Positions 9,024 through 18,253 of a stretch of DNA of 64,000 bases are shown here, in pieces (within the stretch, counting starts at the first letter, position 1; the number at the start of each line of letters is the position of its first letter). Source of the DNA: Halorarius litoreus (GTDB taxonomy: Archaea > Halobacteriota > Halobacteria > Halobacteriales > Haloarculaceae); NCBI RefSeq assembly GCF_024362405.1, contig NZ_CP101454.1:2418001-2482000 (forward strand). The letters run 5' to 3'. Position numbers and translations under genes: made by a program. Below the pieces are notes generated by a model that searched no databases, had not been told where the DNA came from, and saw nothing but the letters and a program-made list of their open reading frames with translations.

Positions 9024-10271
9024 ATGTCTGTCCCGTCAGCCGACGTGCAGCAGGAGCTCGCGGCGTCGTCTACTCCCGCCGCGCTGTTCCGGGAGCTTTC
9101 ACCTACCCGTCGGCGAGAAGTGTTCTTCCAGCTACCGGAGACGGTCCAGCGAGCGCTCATCGAGGACATGAGCCTCTGGAACCTGCAGCAGTTCGTCCGC
9201 CGGCTCGACCCGGACGAGGCGACCGACGTGCTGGGGCTCGCGCCCGAGGAGACACAAGAGACGATCCTGCAGCGACTCGACGTGGACCGTCGCGAGAAGG
9301 TCGAGTTCCTGCTGGAGTTCAGCCCCGAGAGTGCGGCGGGGCTGATGCACCTCGAGTACATCATCGTCGACAAGAACCGGCGGTTCGACGAGGTGGCTCG
9401 CCGCGTCCGTCGCCAGCAGGAGCGCACCGGCGAGTTCCCGACGGTGTTCGTGACCGACGGCGACACGCTGCTGGGGGAGCTTCCGGGGCTGGCGCTCTCC
9501 GAGCAGCGGTCGGAGGCCATCGTCGACTACGTCGAGGAAGTGCCCACTGTCCGGTACGACAGCGCCGACACGGACGTCGTCGAGGTGTTCCGGGCGAACC
9601 CCGAGCGGTCGGTAGCGGTCCTCGACGACGACGGGAGTATCCTCGGCGTCATCTACGCCGGCGATCTGCTGCGGGTCATCGAGGAGGAGGTGAGCGAGAC
9701 GCTCTACGAGTTCACCGGCGTTCAGGAGGAGGAGAGCGTGCTCGACGGCCCGCTCGCGAAGATCAGACACCGATACAAGTGGCTCATCATCAACCTCGGG
9801 ACGGCGTTCCTCGCGGCGGCGGTCGTCGGCCTGTTCGAGGCCACCATCGCCGCGTTCACGCTGCTCGCGGTGTACATGCCCGTCGTCGCGGGGATGGGCG
9901 GCAACGCCGGAACGCAGTCGATGGCGGTCACCGTTCGGGGTATCGCGCTCGGGCAGGTCTCCATCTCGACGGGCGGGCGCGTCATCGCCAACGAAGTCGT
10001 CGCCGGGGCGGCCAACGGGGCGATTACGGGGCTGCTCGTCGCGGTCATCGCGAGCGTGTTCAATCAGAGCCCGCTTTTGGGGCTGGTGCTCGGTGTCTCG
10101 ATGGTGTTGAACCTCGTCATCGCCGGGTTCTTCGGCACGCTCATCCCGCTGCTGTTGAGTCGCATCGGCAAGGACCCCGCGACCTCCGCCACGATATTCA
10201 TCACGACGGCAACCGACGTGCTGGGCTTCTTCATCTTCCTCGGGCTCGCCAAGTTCGTCCTCGGCATCTGA
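9024..10271 (+). CDS. mgtE: MgtE-family magnesium transporter
   Basis: 415 residues. The N-terminal MgtE_N superhelical domain is at ~20-125 (FFQLPETVQRALIEDMS, LDPDEATDVLGL). Two CBS motifs follow at ~128-250 (MHLEYIIVDKNRRFDEV, VLDDDGSILGVIYAGDLL). About five membrane segments from ~255 include GMGGNAGTQSMAVTVRG, the pore signature of MgtE. MgtE is a Mg2+-gated Mg2+ channel of the cytoplasmic membrane; the CBS domains sense cytosolic Mg2+. It is a single-gene unit with its own TATA box. Confidence 0.95.
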   Translation: MSVPSADVQQELAASSTPAALFRELSPTRRREVFFQLPETVQRALIEDMSLWNLQQFVRRLDPDEATDVLGLAPEETQETILQRLDVDRREKVEFLLEFSPESAAGLMHLEYIIVDKNRRFDEVARRVRRQQERTGEFPTVFVTDGDTLLGELPGLALSEQRSEAIVDYVEEVPTVRYDSADTDVVEVFRANPERSVAVLDDDGSILGVIYAGDLLRVIEEEVSETLYEFTGVQEEESVLDGPLAKIRHRYKWLIINLGTAFLAAAVVGLFEATIAAFTLLAVYMPVVAGMGGNAGTQSMAVTVRGIALGQVSISTGGRVIANEVVAGAANGAITGLLVAVIASVFNQSPLLGLVLGVSMVLNLVIAGFFGTLIPLLLSRIGKDPATSATIFITTATDVLGFFIFLGLAKFVLGI

Positions 10272-10310
10272 CCGCGCCGGCGGTCGTCCGCCGACGCCAC
10301 GCCGGGGGTA

Positions 10311-11039
10311 TCAGAACAGTCGGGAGAGCATGCTCGGTACGTACGGCTGGGCGGCCCACGACGCCTTTCGCCCGGCGCCGATGAGGTAGTGGCGCGCCGA
10401 GGAGCGGAGCGGCTGGCGACGGCCGTGGACGTCGGCGTCGCCCGAGCGAAGCGCCTCGACGACCTCCGTGCCGTCGAGGTTGCGTTTCGACCCGACGCCG
10501 TCGATGGTGAGTTCCGTGTACGCCCGCCCGAGGAACGTCGCGGAGTGGGCGTCCGACGCCGCGACGCCCGGATAGTCGTACTTCTCCGCGAACCGCCGTG
10601 CGCGCCGGTTTCGGTAGCCGGTGAACACCCAAGCGTTGAACACCTCGATGGCGTCACAGTCGGTGAGTCGCTTCTTCCGGACGCCGTGGCGCGTCCGCTG
10701 GAACGGATGGGGGACGACGGCGACGCCGCCGGCATCGCGAACCGCTTCGACGGTGTCGTCGAACGGCTGGCGCGGCTCCGGGCGCTCGTCGACGCCGATG
10801 GCGAGCAGGTGGCCGGCAGCGGTCGACACCTCCACCCCCGGAATCCCCAGCAGGTCGTACTCGGGGGCGAGCCTCGCGGCCCGTCGCGACGCCTCGATGG
10901 CGTCGTGGTCGGTCACGACGATGCCGTCGAGGCCGATCTCGCTGGCCTGCTCCAACAGGAGTTCGACGGGCTCGTGACCGTCGTACGACGCCTCGCTGTG
11001 GACGTGCGGGTCGAGGGTGACGGTGACCGACTCGCTCAT
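10311..11039 (-). CDS. PHP-domain metal-dependent phosphoesterase
   Basis: 242 residues from ATG 11039 (MSESVTVTLDPHVHSEASYD). An upstream ATG at 11090 is possible but adds non-conserved residues and would erase the promoter. PHP metal ligands are visible: DPHVHSEASYDG, VVTDHDAIEASR, VVPHPFQ, and the C-terminal AASDAHSATFLGR. The family hydrolyses phosphoesters (RNase AM-like or phosphatase roles); the substrate is unknown. TATA-like TAAAATAC (+ strand 11066-11073) sits ~30 nt upstream. It is divergent from the 98-residue gene at 11143. Confidence 0.85.
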   Translation of the reverse strand: MSESVTVTLDPHVHSEASYDGHEPVELLLEQASEIGLDGIVVTDHDAIEASRRAARLAPEYDLLGIPGVEVSTAAGHLLAIGVDERPEPRQPFDDTVEAVRDAGGVAVVPHPFQRTRHGVRKKRLTDCDAIEVFNAWVFTGYRNRRARRFAEKYDYPGVAASDAHSATFLGRAYTELTIDGVGSKRNLDGTEVVEALRSGDADVHGRRQPLRSSARHYLIGAGRKASWAAQPYVPSMLSRLF

Positions 11040-11117
11040 CTGGCTCCCATTTCGGGCGGGCGCGGTAAAATACGTCCGGCCGTGTCGCACGTACCTGTTA
11101 GCTCAGCGTGCAGTTCA

Positions 11118-11136
11118 AATACGTACCGTGCGTATT
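11118..11136. promoter_or_regulatory. Operator-like palindrome before the 98-residue gene
   Basis: AATACG-TACCGTG-CGTATT: 8 of 9 base pairs match around the central C. It spans about -25 to -7 relative to ATG 11143 and overlaps the TATA position (CAAATACG), so a bound dimer would block transcription. This is a symmetry observation only; no regulator is identified. Confidence 0.45.
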
Positions 11137-11142
11137 AGTGGC

Positions 11143-11439
11143 ATGAATTTCTCCTACGACGACGCGGCCTACTACGTCGACCGTGCGGCGTCGTTGCTGG
11201 CCGTCGGTGACGTCATGGGGGCGGTCGAGGCAGTCGCGGCGGTCGCTACGGCGCTGGAGGCGGCGCCGCTGCGTGGGCTGGCACGCGATGCCCATGCGTA
11301 CGCGGTCGCAGCGGCCACGGCGATGCGCGAGCAGCCGCGCGACGCGGAACGGGCGCTGACGTATCTCCAGCTGTGTGGCCGGACGGTCGAGGAGATGGCC
11401 GCCTACGAGCGGGCGGCACTGTTCGAGCGCGTCGCGTAG
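11143..11439 (+). CDS. Small alpha-helical hypothetical protein
   Basis: 98 residues (MNFSYDDAAYYVDRAASLLA). Alanine-rich amphipathic helices are predicted throughout, with no signal peptide, cysteine cluster or recognised motif. ATG 11143 is preferred to the upstream frame extension (11017), which crosses the divergent promoter. It lies between the PHP gene and a convergent tfb gene. The function is unknown. Confidence 0.65.
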   Translation: MNFSYDDAAYYVDRAASLLAVGDVMGAVEAVAAVATALEAAPLRGLARDAHAYAVAAATAMREQPRDAERALTYLQLCGRTVEEMAAYERAALFERVA

Positions 11440-11440
11440 T

Positions 11441-12379
11441 TCAGTGAACGATGTCGTCGTCGAGCGCCTCCATCTGCTCCTGATACCGGTTGCGGATGGT
11501 GACGACCGTCACGTCGGCGGCTTCGCTCACTGCGCGCTGGGTGAGCTTCGGGCCGACGATGCGCGACGCCGAGTAGATGGCAGCGGCAGCGTACCCAGAG
11601 GGTGACTTTCCGGAGTGGAGCCCGAGCTCGGTCGTCTCCGCGACCACCTCGACGGCCTTCTGCTGGATCTCGTCGCTCACCTCCAGCTCGGAGGCGAGCT
11701 GTGGGATGTACTGGCGAGGGTCGACGGGCTCGAGCGCGAGCCCGAGCTCTTGTGAGATGTAGCGGTACGTCCGTCCGATTTCACGGCGTTCGACCCGCGA
11801 GACGCGGGTGAGGTCGTCGAGCGAGCGTGGAATCGACTCCTGACGGCAGGCGGCGTGCAGCGACGCCGAGGCGACTCCTTCGATGGAGCGGCCACGGATG
11901 AGGTCGCGGTCGAGCGCCTGCCGGTAGATGACGGAGGCGACTTCGCGCACGGAGCGGGGGACACCGAGCGCCGAGGACATCCGGTCGACCTCGCTCAGGG
12001 CGAACTGGAGGTTGCGCTCGCCGTTCTCCTGAGTGCGGATGCGCTCTTGCCACGTTCGGAGACGGCGCATCTGGTTTCGCTTGTCCGTCGAGAGCGTCCG
12101 ACCGGCGGCGTCCTTGTCCTGCCAGTCGATGTTCGTGGTGAGTCCCTTGTCGTGCATCGCCTGCGTCGTCGGCGCGCCGACGCGGGACTTCTGCTGTTTC
12201 TCTTGATGGTTGAACGCGCGCCACTCGGGGCCGTGGTCGATGGTGTCCTCTTCGACGATGAGACCGGTCTCCTCGTCGATGAGTTCCCCGTCCGCGGTCC
12301 GCACGAGATTGTCGGGGTCGATGTCGTCTGCTGTCTCCTCCGCTGTACCGTCTTCTTGACGGCGGGAAAGGCGTGTCAT
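11441..12379 (-). CDS. tfb: Transcription initiation factor IIB, variant lacking zinc-ribbon cysteines
   Basis: 312 residues from ATG 12379 (MTRLSRRQEDGTAEE). The B-reader/linker is conserved (GPEWRAFNHQEKQQKSRVGAPT, 50-71), and two cyclin repeats follow (~115-205 and ~210-305, with RSIEGVASASLHAACR and SGKSPSGYAAAAIYSASR). TFB bridges TBP-TATA and RNA polymerase. The N-terminal ribbon is aberrant: where canonical TFBs have two CxxC pairs, this one reads DIDPDNLV and LIDEETGLIVEED. The first cysteine in the protein is C178. Haloarchaea carry several TFB paralogues, so this is probably a specialised one. The 5' region to 12540 has no clear TATA near the ATG. Confidence 0.92.
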   Translation of the reverse strand: MTRLSRRQEDGTAEETADDIDPDNLVRTADGELIDEETGLIVEEDTIDHGPEWRAFNHQEKQQKSRVGAPTTQAMHDKGLTTNIDWQDKDAAGRTLSTDKRNQMRRLRTWQERIRTQENGERNLQFALSEVDRMSSALGVPRSVREVASVIYRQALDRDLIRGRSIEGVASASLHAACRQESIPRSLDDLTRVSRVERREIGRTYRYISQELGLALEPVDPRQYIPQLASELEVSDEIQQKAVEVVAETTELGLHSGKSPSGYAAAAIYSASRIVGPKLTQRAVSEAADVTVVTIRNRYQEQMEALDDDIVH

Positions 12380-12665
12380 GGTGTCCGGTCGAGGGCTGGT
12401 GGGTGGATGGGCGCACGAGTGACTCACGGCTGCCGTCGTCGGCCGACGGTCGTACGGCTCGCGCTACGACACACACCGAGGGCACGAGGTGTGCGTCACC
12501 CTGACTGTCAGTCTTCGCGAGTCCGTGTTCTCGCCCAACACGTATAGGCGCTTTGCTGTTTGCTGTCTAGAGTCACAGCCACGGCTCGAGCGCCCCGGGT
12601 CACTCCGGCCGTTTATGTCAGGCTAATGACTACGTATTTACCCCTCTCTCACGTACACGGCGGTG

Positions 12666-13658
12666 ATGTCGTCGGCCGGCCCGCCGCGTGTCCAGTCCAT
12701 CGACAGCATGTTCGGTGGCAGTCTGTCGACCGTCAAAGCGTGGCTCGCGTTCGTCGTCGCGGCCACCATCCGGTTCGGCGGGCCGGCGGTTCTCGCGCTG
12801 TTCCTCGTCGGCGCCACCGTCGGCACCGGGCTCGCGCCCGTGGACCGGACGGCTCAGCTCGTCGCCGCGGAGGTGACCGGTGAGGAGGTGGGGCCGGTGG
12901 CGGGCAACGCGTCGCTAGTCGACACCGACGGCGACGGGCTCGGGAACGCGGAGGAGGAACGCTGGGGAACCGACCCGGACGACCCGGATACAGATGGGGA
13001 CCGTCTGCTCGACGGCTGGGAGGTGGCCGGTACCGCTCCCGGGAGCGTGCCCCTCCCCGGAAGCGACCCCCGCCGGTTCGACCTCTACGTGCAGGTCGTC
13101 ACTGCACCGGGGATCGACCCCCTCTCGACGCGCGAGCGGACGGCGCTCCAGCAGGCGTGGGCGTCGATGCCCGTGGAGAACCCGGACGGGACGGCGGGCA
13201 TCACGGTTCACTACCTCCCACCGAACCGTTCGGAACTCGACCGCCGGGTGACGCTCCGTGACCGCCGGCGGACCACGATTGCGGCGCTGGCTGACCGCTA
13301 CTATCGGTCCGCGTACGTCGGCGAGTACGGCTGTCTCGCCCACCAGGTGCTGCTCGTCCACGTCGACAACGAGAGCTTCGTCGGCGTCGGCTCCGACCCC
13401 GGCTACCAGGCGTTCGCGGACGGGACGCTCACCCGAGATTACGGGACGCCGTACACGGTCCGCGTCGGGACCGTGACCCACGAACTGCTCCACAACGTCG
13501 TCGGCCGCTTCGGTGGGGGGTCGGCCACGCACACCGACGCCGGTTGGCTCTCACACGGTCGGTTCCGGTGGAACCAACACCTCTCTCCGGAGACTGCGGC
13601 CGAACTCACCCGCGACGGCTTCGCCAGCTCGGGTCACTACGGGCGCTACTGTCGGTAG
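12666..13658 (+). CDS. Membrane-anchored or secreted HExxH metalloprotease-like protein with Ca2+-binding repeats
   Basis: 330 residues from ATG 12666 (a GTG at 12663 is also in frame). A hydrophobic segment at ~24-58 would act as anchor or signal. Residues ~85-115 hold thrombospondin-type-3-like calcium repeats (DTDGDGLGNAEEERWGTDPD, DTDGDRLLDGWE). A zinc-protease motif HELLH lies at 272-276, with further histidines at 289 and 297 as possible third ligands. TATA-like GTATTTAC at 12634-12641 suits a leaderless start. The extracellular location is inferred; substrate unknown. Confidence 0.7.
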   Translation: MSSAGPPRVQSIDSMFGGSLSTVKAWLAFVVAATIRFGGPAVLALFLVGATVGTGLAPVDRTAQLVAAEVTGEEVGPVAGNASLVDTDGDGLGNAEEERWGTDPDDPDTDGDRLLDGWEVAGTAPGSVPLPGSDPRRFDLYVQVVTAPGIDPLSTRERTALQQAWASMPVENPDGTAGITVHYLPPNRSELDRRVTLRDRRRTTIAALADRYYRSAYVGEYGCLAHQVLLVHVDNESFVGVGSDPGYQAFADGTLTRDYGTPYTVRVGTVTHELLHNVVGRFGGGSATHTDAGWLSHGRFRWNQHLSPETAAELTRDGFASSGHYGRYCR

Positions 13659-13737
13659 CTGTCGAGCGTGGGGACCGCCGATAGTAACCGACTTACCACG
13701 CCCGGCCGAGATGGTGACGTATGCCAGGGTGTTCGCC

Positions 13738-15069
13738 GTGCGAGTGATCGTCGTCGGCGCGGGCGAGGTCGGCTCCAGCATCGCGGAGAGTCTCTCCCGC
13801 GAACACGACGTGGTCGTCATCGACATCGACGGCGACCGTGTCGACTCGCTCACCTACTCGCTCGACGTGCTGGCGATTCAGGGCGACGGGAGCGAGATAG
13901 AGACGCTCGAGGACGCCGACATCGCCGACGCAGACATGCTCATCGCGAGCACGGACGACGACGAGACGAACATCGTCACCTGCGGCACCGCGGGCGTCTT
14001 CCCCGACGTGTTCACCATCGCGCGGGTGAAGAGCCCGAAGTTCCTCCGGACGTGGGAGCGGGGTGACCGCACCTTCGGCGTCGACTTCATGGTCTGTACC
14101 GACCTCCTGGCGGCGAAGACCATCGTCGGCGTCATCGGCCTCCCCACCGCACGCGACGTGGACATGTTCTCGGAGGGGCTCGTCCAGATGGCCGAGTTCG
14201 AGATTCCCGACGACAGCCCCGTCGTCGGCCAGACCGTCCAGGAAGCGGACCGCTTCGACTCGCTGACGTTCGCAGCCATCGTTCGCGAGGACGGCATCGT
14301 CATCCCGCGCGGTGACACCGTCCTCGGCGCGGGGGACGATATCGTCGTCATCGGGAGTCCCGAAAGCACCCGGAAGTTCAGCGCAGCCATCGCGCCCCAG
14401 CAGACCGTCCCGAAGGACATCGTCATCGTCGGCGGCAGCGAGGTCGGCTACCAGGTCGCCCGGCTCCTCGAGTCGCGCGACTTCGCGCCACGCCTCATCG
14501 AGCGCGACGAGACACGGGCGCGATGGCTCGCCGAGCACCTCCCGTCGACGACGGTGATGCAGAGCGACGCGACCGACCGGGAGTTCCTCGAACGCGAGAA
14601 CGTCGGCGACGCCGACGTGCTCATCGCCGCCCTCGAGAACGATCAGCAGAACCTGCTCGCGGGACTGCTCGCCGACCGCCTCGGCACGAATCGGACGGTC
14701 GCAGTCGTCGACACCGTTGAGTTCGCCGACCTGTTCGAGGCCGTCGGCATCGACGTCGCCGTCTCCCCACGGGAAGCGACCGCCGAGGAGATCACACGGT
14801 TCACGCGGGGGCGGCGCGCCGAGAACGTCTCGGTCATCGAGGGTGACCGCGCCGAAGTGATGGAGTTCGAGGTGGGTGAAGAGGGGAAGGCAGTCGGTCG
14901 TCGCATCGCCGACCTCGCCAGCGAACTCCCGCCGGGCGTCGTCTTCGGCGCCATCACGCGTGACGGCGAGCTGATCTCCCCGCGGGGTGACACCATCGTC
15001 CGCCACGGCGACCACGTCGTCGTGTTCGCGGACGCCGACGCGGTCGGGGCGGTCACCGAGACGCTATGA
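13738..15069 (+). CDS. trkA: Trk potassium uptake system, NAD-binding regulatory protein TrkA
   Basis: 443 residues if translation starts at GTG 13738, giving the canonical VRVIVVGAGEVGSSIAESLS; an in-frame ATG at 13711 is the alternative. It has two RCK units: Rossmann domains at 1-~130 and ~222-350 (second glycine motif IVIVGGSEVGYQVARLLESR), each followed by a TrkA-C domain. It gates the TrkH channel on the cytosolic face in response to NADH/nucleotides. Its stop overlaps the ATG of trkH1, so the two are translationally coupled. Confidence 0.94.
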   Translation: MRVIVVGAGEVGSSIAESLSREHDVVVIDIDGDRVDSLTYSLDVLAIQGDGSEIETLEDADIADADMLIASTDDDETNIVTCGTAGVFPDVFTIARVKSPKFLRTWERGDRTFGVDFMVCTDLLAAKTIVGVIGLPTARDVDMFSEGLVQMAEFEIPDDSPVVGQTVQEADRFDSLTFAAIVREDGIVIPRGDTVLGAGDDIVVIGSPESTRKFSAAIAPQQTVPKDIVIVGGSEVGYQVARLLESRDFAPRLIERDETRARWLAEHLPSTTVMQSDATDREFLERENVGDADVLIAALENDQQNLLAGLLADRLGTNRTVAVVDTVEFADLFEAVGIDVAVSPREATAEEITRFTRGRRAENVSVIEGDRAEVMEFEVGEEGKAVGRRIADLASELPPGVVFGAITRDGELISPRGDTIVRHGDHVVVFADADAVGAVTETL

Positions 15070-16550
15070 GGGTCGACTGGCGCACGAGCGCCAGCCTGAC
15101 CGGAACCGTCCTGAAGGGGCTCGCCGGGTCGCTCGCCGTCTGCTCGCTCGTCGCGCTCTACTACGGGGAGTCGACGATGCCGTTTCTCGCGCCCGCAGCC
15201 GGGAGCTTGCTCGTCGGGCTCGGCCTCGAACGACTCCCGCGCGAGGACCTCTATCCCCGCGAGGCGTTCCTGATGGTCGCGGCGACCTGGCTCGCCGTCG
15301 CGCTCGTCGGGGCGGTGCCGTTCCTTCTCGTGGGGACGGGCGTGTTCACCTCGCCGGTCAACGCCCTGTTCGAGTCGATGTCGGGCATCACGACGACGGG
15401 CGCGACGGTCATCCTCGATTTCAGTCTGCACCCGAAGGGGCTGCTGTTCTGGCGCCAACTGCTCCAGTGGCTCGGCGGGCTCGGCATCCTCGTGCTCGCA
15501 GTGGGGCTGCTCTCGCAGCTCTCGGTCGGTGGCGCACGGCTGATGGAGACGGAGACACAGACGCAGGACGTCACCAAGCTCGCCCCGCGCATCTCACAGA
15601 CGGCGCGTATCCTCGGGAGCCTCTACGCCGGGCTGACCGTGCTGCTCACGGGAGTTCTGCTCGCGCTCCACTACGGCGGGCTCGCACCGAACATGGGGCC
15701 GTACAACGCCGTCTCGCACGCGCTGACGACGCTCGCGACCGCCGGCTTCTCGCCGGAGGCCGAGAGCCTCGGGGCGTTCACCCCCATCGTCCAGTACGTC
15801 GTCACGCTGTTCATGCTCGTGGGGGCAACCAACTTCGTGCTGCTGTACTCGCTCCGCCGCGGGAAGGTCGACCGCCTCCTGCGGAGCGAGGAGTTCCGCT
15901 TCTACATCGGCATCGTCGCGGGGGCGACCACCCTGCTCGCCGCGGTGCTCGCGGTCGACGACACGTTCCACGCGATCGAGCCCACGATACGCCACGCCGT
16001 CTTCCAGGTCGTCTCCATCGTGACGACGACCGGCTACGCGTCGGCGGACTTCGACCTCTGGTCGCCCGCCGCGAAACACCTGCTGTTCCTCGGGATGTTC
16101 GTCGGCGGGATGGCCGGCTCGACGACCTGTTCCATCAAGACGTTCCGCTGGCTCGTCATCCTGAAGTCCTTTCGACGGGAGCTGTTCATCGAGCTCCACC
16201 CGGAGGCCATCCGCCCCATCCGCCTCGGCGACACCGTCGTCGAGGAGGAGACCGTCCGCGACATCCACGCGTACGTCCTGCTCGGCGTGTTCGTGTTCAC
16301 GCTCCTGACGGTGTTCATCGTCGTCACCTCGGCGCGCGCGTCGGTAGGGATCGGCGAGTTCGAGGCGATGGGGGCGGCAGCGTCGACGGTACTGAACATC
16401 GGCCCGGCGTTCGGCCCGGCGGGTCCGTACGGGAGCTACGCCGTCTTCCCACCGTCGAGCCGGCTGGCGATGATCGTGTTGATGTGGGTCGGCCGCATCG
16501 AGTTCATCCCGGTGCTGGTGCTGCTCACCCCACAGTTCTGGACCGACTGA
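15066..16550 (+). CDS. trkH: TrkH-family potassium transporter, first copy
   Basis: 494 residues. It has many membrane segments with four pore-loop signatures: SMSGITTTGAT, ALTTLATAGFSPEAES, VSIVTTTGYASADF and a final AASTVLNIGPAFGPAGPYG. The segment after the third loop reads GGMAGSTTCSIKTFRW, against the usual GSTxGGIK, which is a small departure. It forms the K+ channel subunit with the upstream TrkA (4-nt overlap). A second, different trkH follows. Confidence 0.93.
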   Translation: MRVDWRTSASLTGTVLKGLAGSLAVCSLVALYYGESTMPFLAPAAGSLLVGLGLERLPREDLYPREAFLMVAATWLAVALVGAVPFLLVGTGVFTSPVNALFESMSGITTTGATVILDFSLHPKGLLFWRQLLQWLGGLGILVLAVGLLSQLSVGGARLMETETQTQDVTKLAPRISQTARILGSLYAGLTVLLTGVLLALHYGGLAPNMGPYNAVSHALTTLATAGFSPEAESLGAFTPIVQYVVTLFMLVGATNFVLLYSLRRGKVDRLLRSEEFRFYIGIVAGATTLLAAVLAVDDTFHAIEPTIRHAVFQVVSIVTTTGYASADFDLWSPAAKHLLFLGMFVGGMAGSTTCSIKTFRWLVILKSFRRELFIELHPEAIRPIRLGDTVVEEETVRDIHAYVLLGVFVFTLLTVFIVVTSARASVGIGEFEAMGAAASTVLNIGPAFGPAGPYGSYAVFPPSSRLAMIVLMWVGRIEFIPVLVLLTPQFWTD

Positions 16551-16608
16551 CCCCGTTCGAGCGACCGAGAGCGGTGGATTGATAGCCGCGAGCCGAGTCT
16601 CGTGGGAC

Positions 16609-18201
16609 GTGTCGCTGTTATCGGTGAACGGGCTGCGCCCGAGACTGCGCGTCGACTGGCGCGCCAGCGTCTCTCTCACCGGCCGGGTCATCAAGTACCT
16701 CTCCGTCGCGCTGGTGTTGCCGCTCCTCGTCGCCGTCGTCTACGGTGAGGACGTCGCGACGTTCGGCATCGCCATCATCGTCACGGTCGCGCTCGGACTG
16801 GCCGTCGAGCGGCTCGACTCGGACCCCACACTCGGTCCCCGAGAAGCGTTCCTGATGGTCGCGCTGACGTGGCTCGCGGTGGCCGTCGTCGGCACCATCC
16901 CGTATCTCGTCGCGGGGATGGGAACCGAGAGCACGCTCGCCCAGCCCACGAACGCCCTGTTCGAGTCGATGAGTGGGTTCACGACGACGGGCGCGACGGT
17001 GATGGGCTCCATCTCTTTCGAGCGCCACTCGCACGCGCTGCTCCTGTGGCGACAGCTCACCCAGTGGCTCGGCGGGATGGGCATCGTCGTCCTCGCCGTC
17101 GCCATCCTCCCCGAACTCTCGGTCGGGGGTGCCCAGCTGATGGACGCCGAGGCGCCCGGCCCGGGCATCGAGAAGCTCACGCCGCGCATCGCGGAGACGG
17201 CTCGGACGCTGTGGCTCATCTACGCCGGGTTCACGGTCCTCCAGATGCTCCTGCTCTACGGCCTGCATCTCGCCGGGCTGGCGCCGAACATGGGGCTGTA
17301 CAACGCCGTCGCCCATCCGCTGACGACGATGCCGACCGGCGGGTTCTCCCCCGAGGCGCGCTCCATCGAGGCGTTTTCGGCTGCGGTCCAGTGGCTCGTC
17401 ATCCCCTTCATGGTCGCCGCCGGGACCAACTTCGCGCTGTTCTGGCGACTGCTCACCGGTGAACGCCAGGTCGTCCTCCGAGACACCGAGTTCCGGGCGT
17501 ACGCCGGTGTCCTCGGGGTGCTCTCGGCCGTCATCGCCGCCGTCCTGTTCCTCGGGCCGGGCATCGTCCGCACGCCCGGTATCGGCGAGCAGTTCCTCGC
17601 CCAGTATCTCGGCATCGAGGGGAGCATCGAGCCGGCGCTCCGGCACGCGACGTTCCAGGTCGTCTCCATCGTGACGACGACCGGCTACGCCTCGATGGAC
17701 TTCAACAGTTGGTCGCCCGTCCTCCAGACGGTGCTGCTCGTCGCCATGTTCATCGGTGGCTCCGCGGGGTCGACCGGCGGTGCCATCAAGATCGTCCGCT
17801 GGGTGGTCATCTTCAAGGCTGCCCGTCGGGAGCTGTTCACGACGGTTCACCCCGAGGCGGTCTCTCCAGTGCGGCTCGCGGGCCGTCCCCTCGACGAGCG
17901 CGCGATTCGGGGTATCTACGGCTTCACGTTGCTGTACCTGCTCTGTTTCGTCGCCGGGCTCGCGTTCCTCATGCTCGATGCGAGCCGTGCCGGCGCCGAC
18001 ATCACCGTCCTCGAAGGGCTATCGGCGGTCGCAGCCACGCTCGGCAACGTCGGGCCGGGGTTCGGCGCGGTCGGCCCGATGAACTCCTATCTCGCGTTCC
18101 CGGCCCCATCGAAGCTCGTGATGGTGTTCCTGATGTGGGTCGGCCGGCTCGAAATCTTCCCGGTGTTCGTCCTGCTGACCCGCGCCTACTGGCGGTCGTG
18201 A
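16609..18201 (+). CDS. trkH: TrkH-family potassium transporter, second copy
   Basis: 530 residues if starting at GTG 16609; GTG 16624 is also possible, and the frame extends to a TTG at 16579. It has pore loops SMSGFTTTGATVMG, PLTTMPTGGFSPEARS, VSIVTTTGYASMDF and ATLGNVGPGFGAVGPMN, and the canonical GGSAGSTGGAIKIVRW. It is a paralogue of the preceding TrkH (RVDWRASVSLTG versus RVDWRTSASLTG at the N-termini), so tandem duplication with divergence is likely. It probably shares TrkA. Confidence 0.92.
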   Translation: MSLLSVNGLRPRLRVDWRASVSLTGRVIKYLSVALVLPLLVAVVYGEDVATFGIAIIVTVALGLAVERLDSDPTLGPREAFLMVALTWLAVAVVGTIPYLVAGMGTESTLAQPTNALFESMSGFTTTGATVMGSISFERHSHALLLWRQLTQWLGGMGIVVLAVAILPELSVGGAQLMDAEAPGPGIEKLTPRIAETARTLWLIYAGFTVLQMLLLYGLHLAGLAPNMGLYNAVAHPLTTMPTGGFSPEARSIEAFSAAVQWLVIPFMVAAGTNFALFWRLLTGERQVVLRDTEFRAYAGVLGVLSAVIAAVLFLGPGIVRTPGIGEQFLAQYLGIEGSIEPALRHATFQVVSIVTTTGYASMDFNSWSPVLQTVLLVAMFIGGSAGSTGGAIKIVRWVVIFKAARRELFTTVHPEAVSPVRLAGRPLDERAIRGIYGFTLLYLLCFVAGLAFLMLDASRAGADITVLEGLSAVAATLGNVGPGFGAVGPMNSYLAFPAPSKLVMVFLMWVGRLEIFPVFVLLTRAYWRS

Positions 18202-18253
18202 CGGCTCGGAGAGTCGGTGAGGGTTTTTAGCCCCCGAATCCCATTACCCTGAC

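Noticed and set aside
16579..16608. TTG start for the second trkH
   Set aside because: GTG 16609 or 16624 give the better TrkH N-terminus; the TTG would add residues without similarity to the paralogue.
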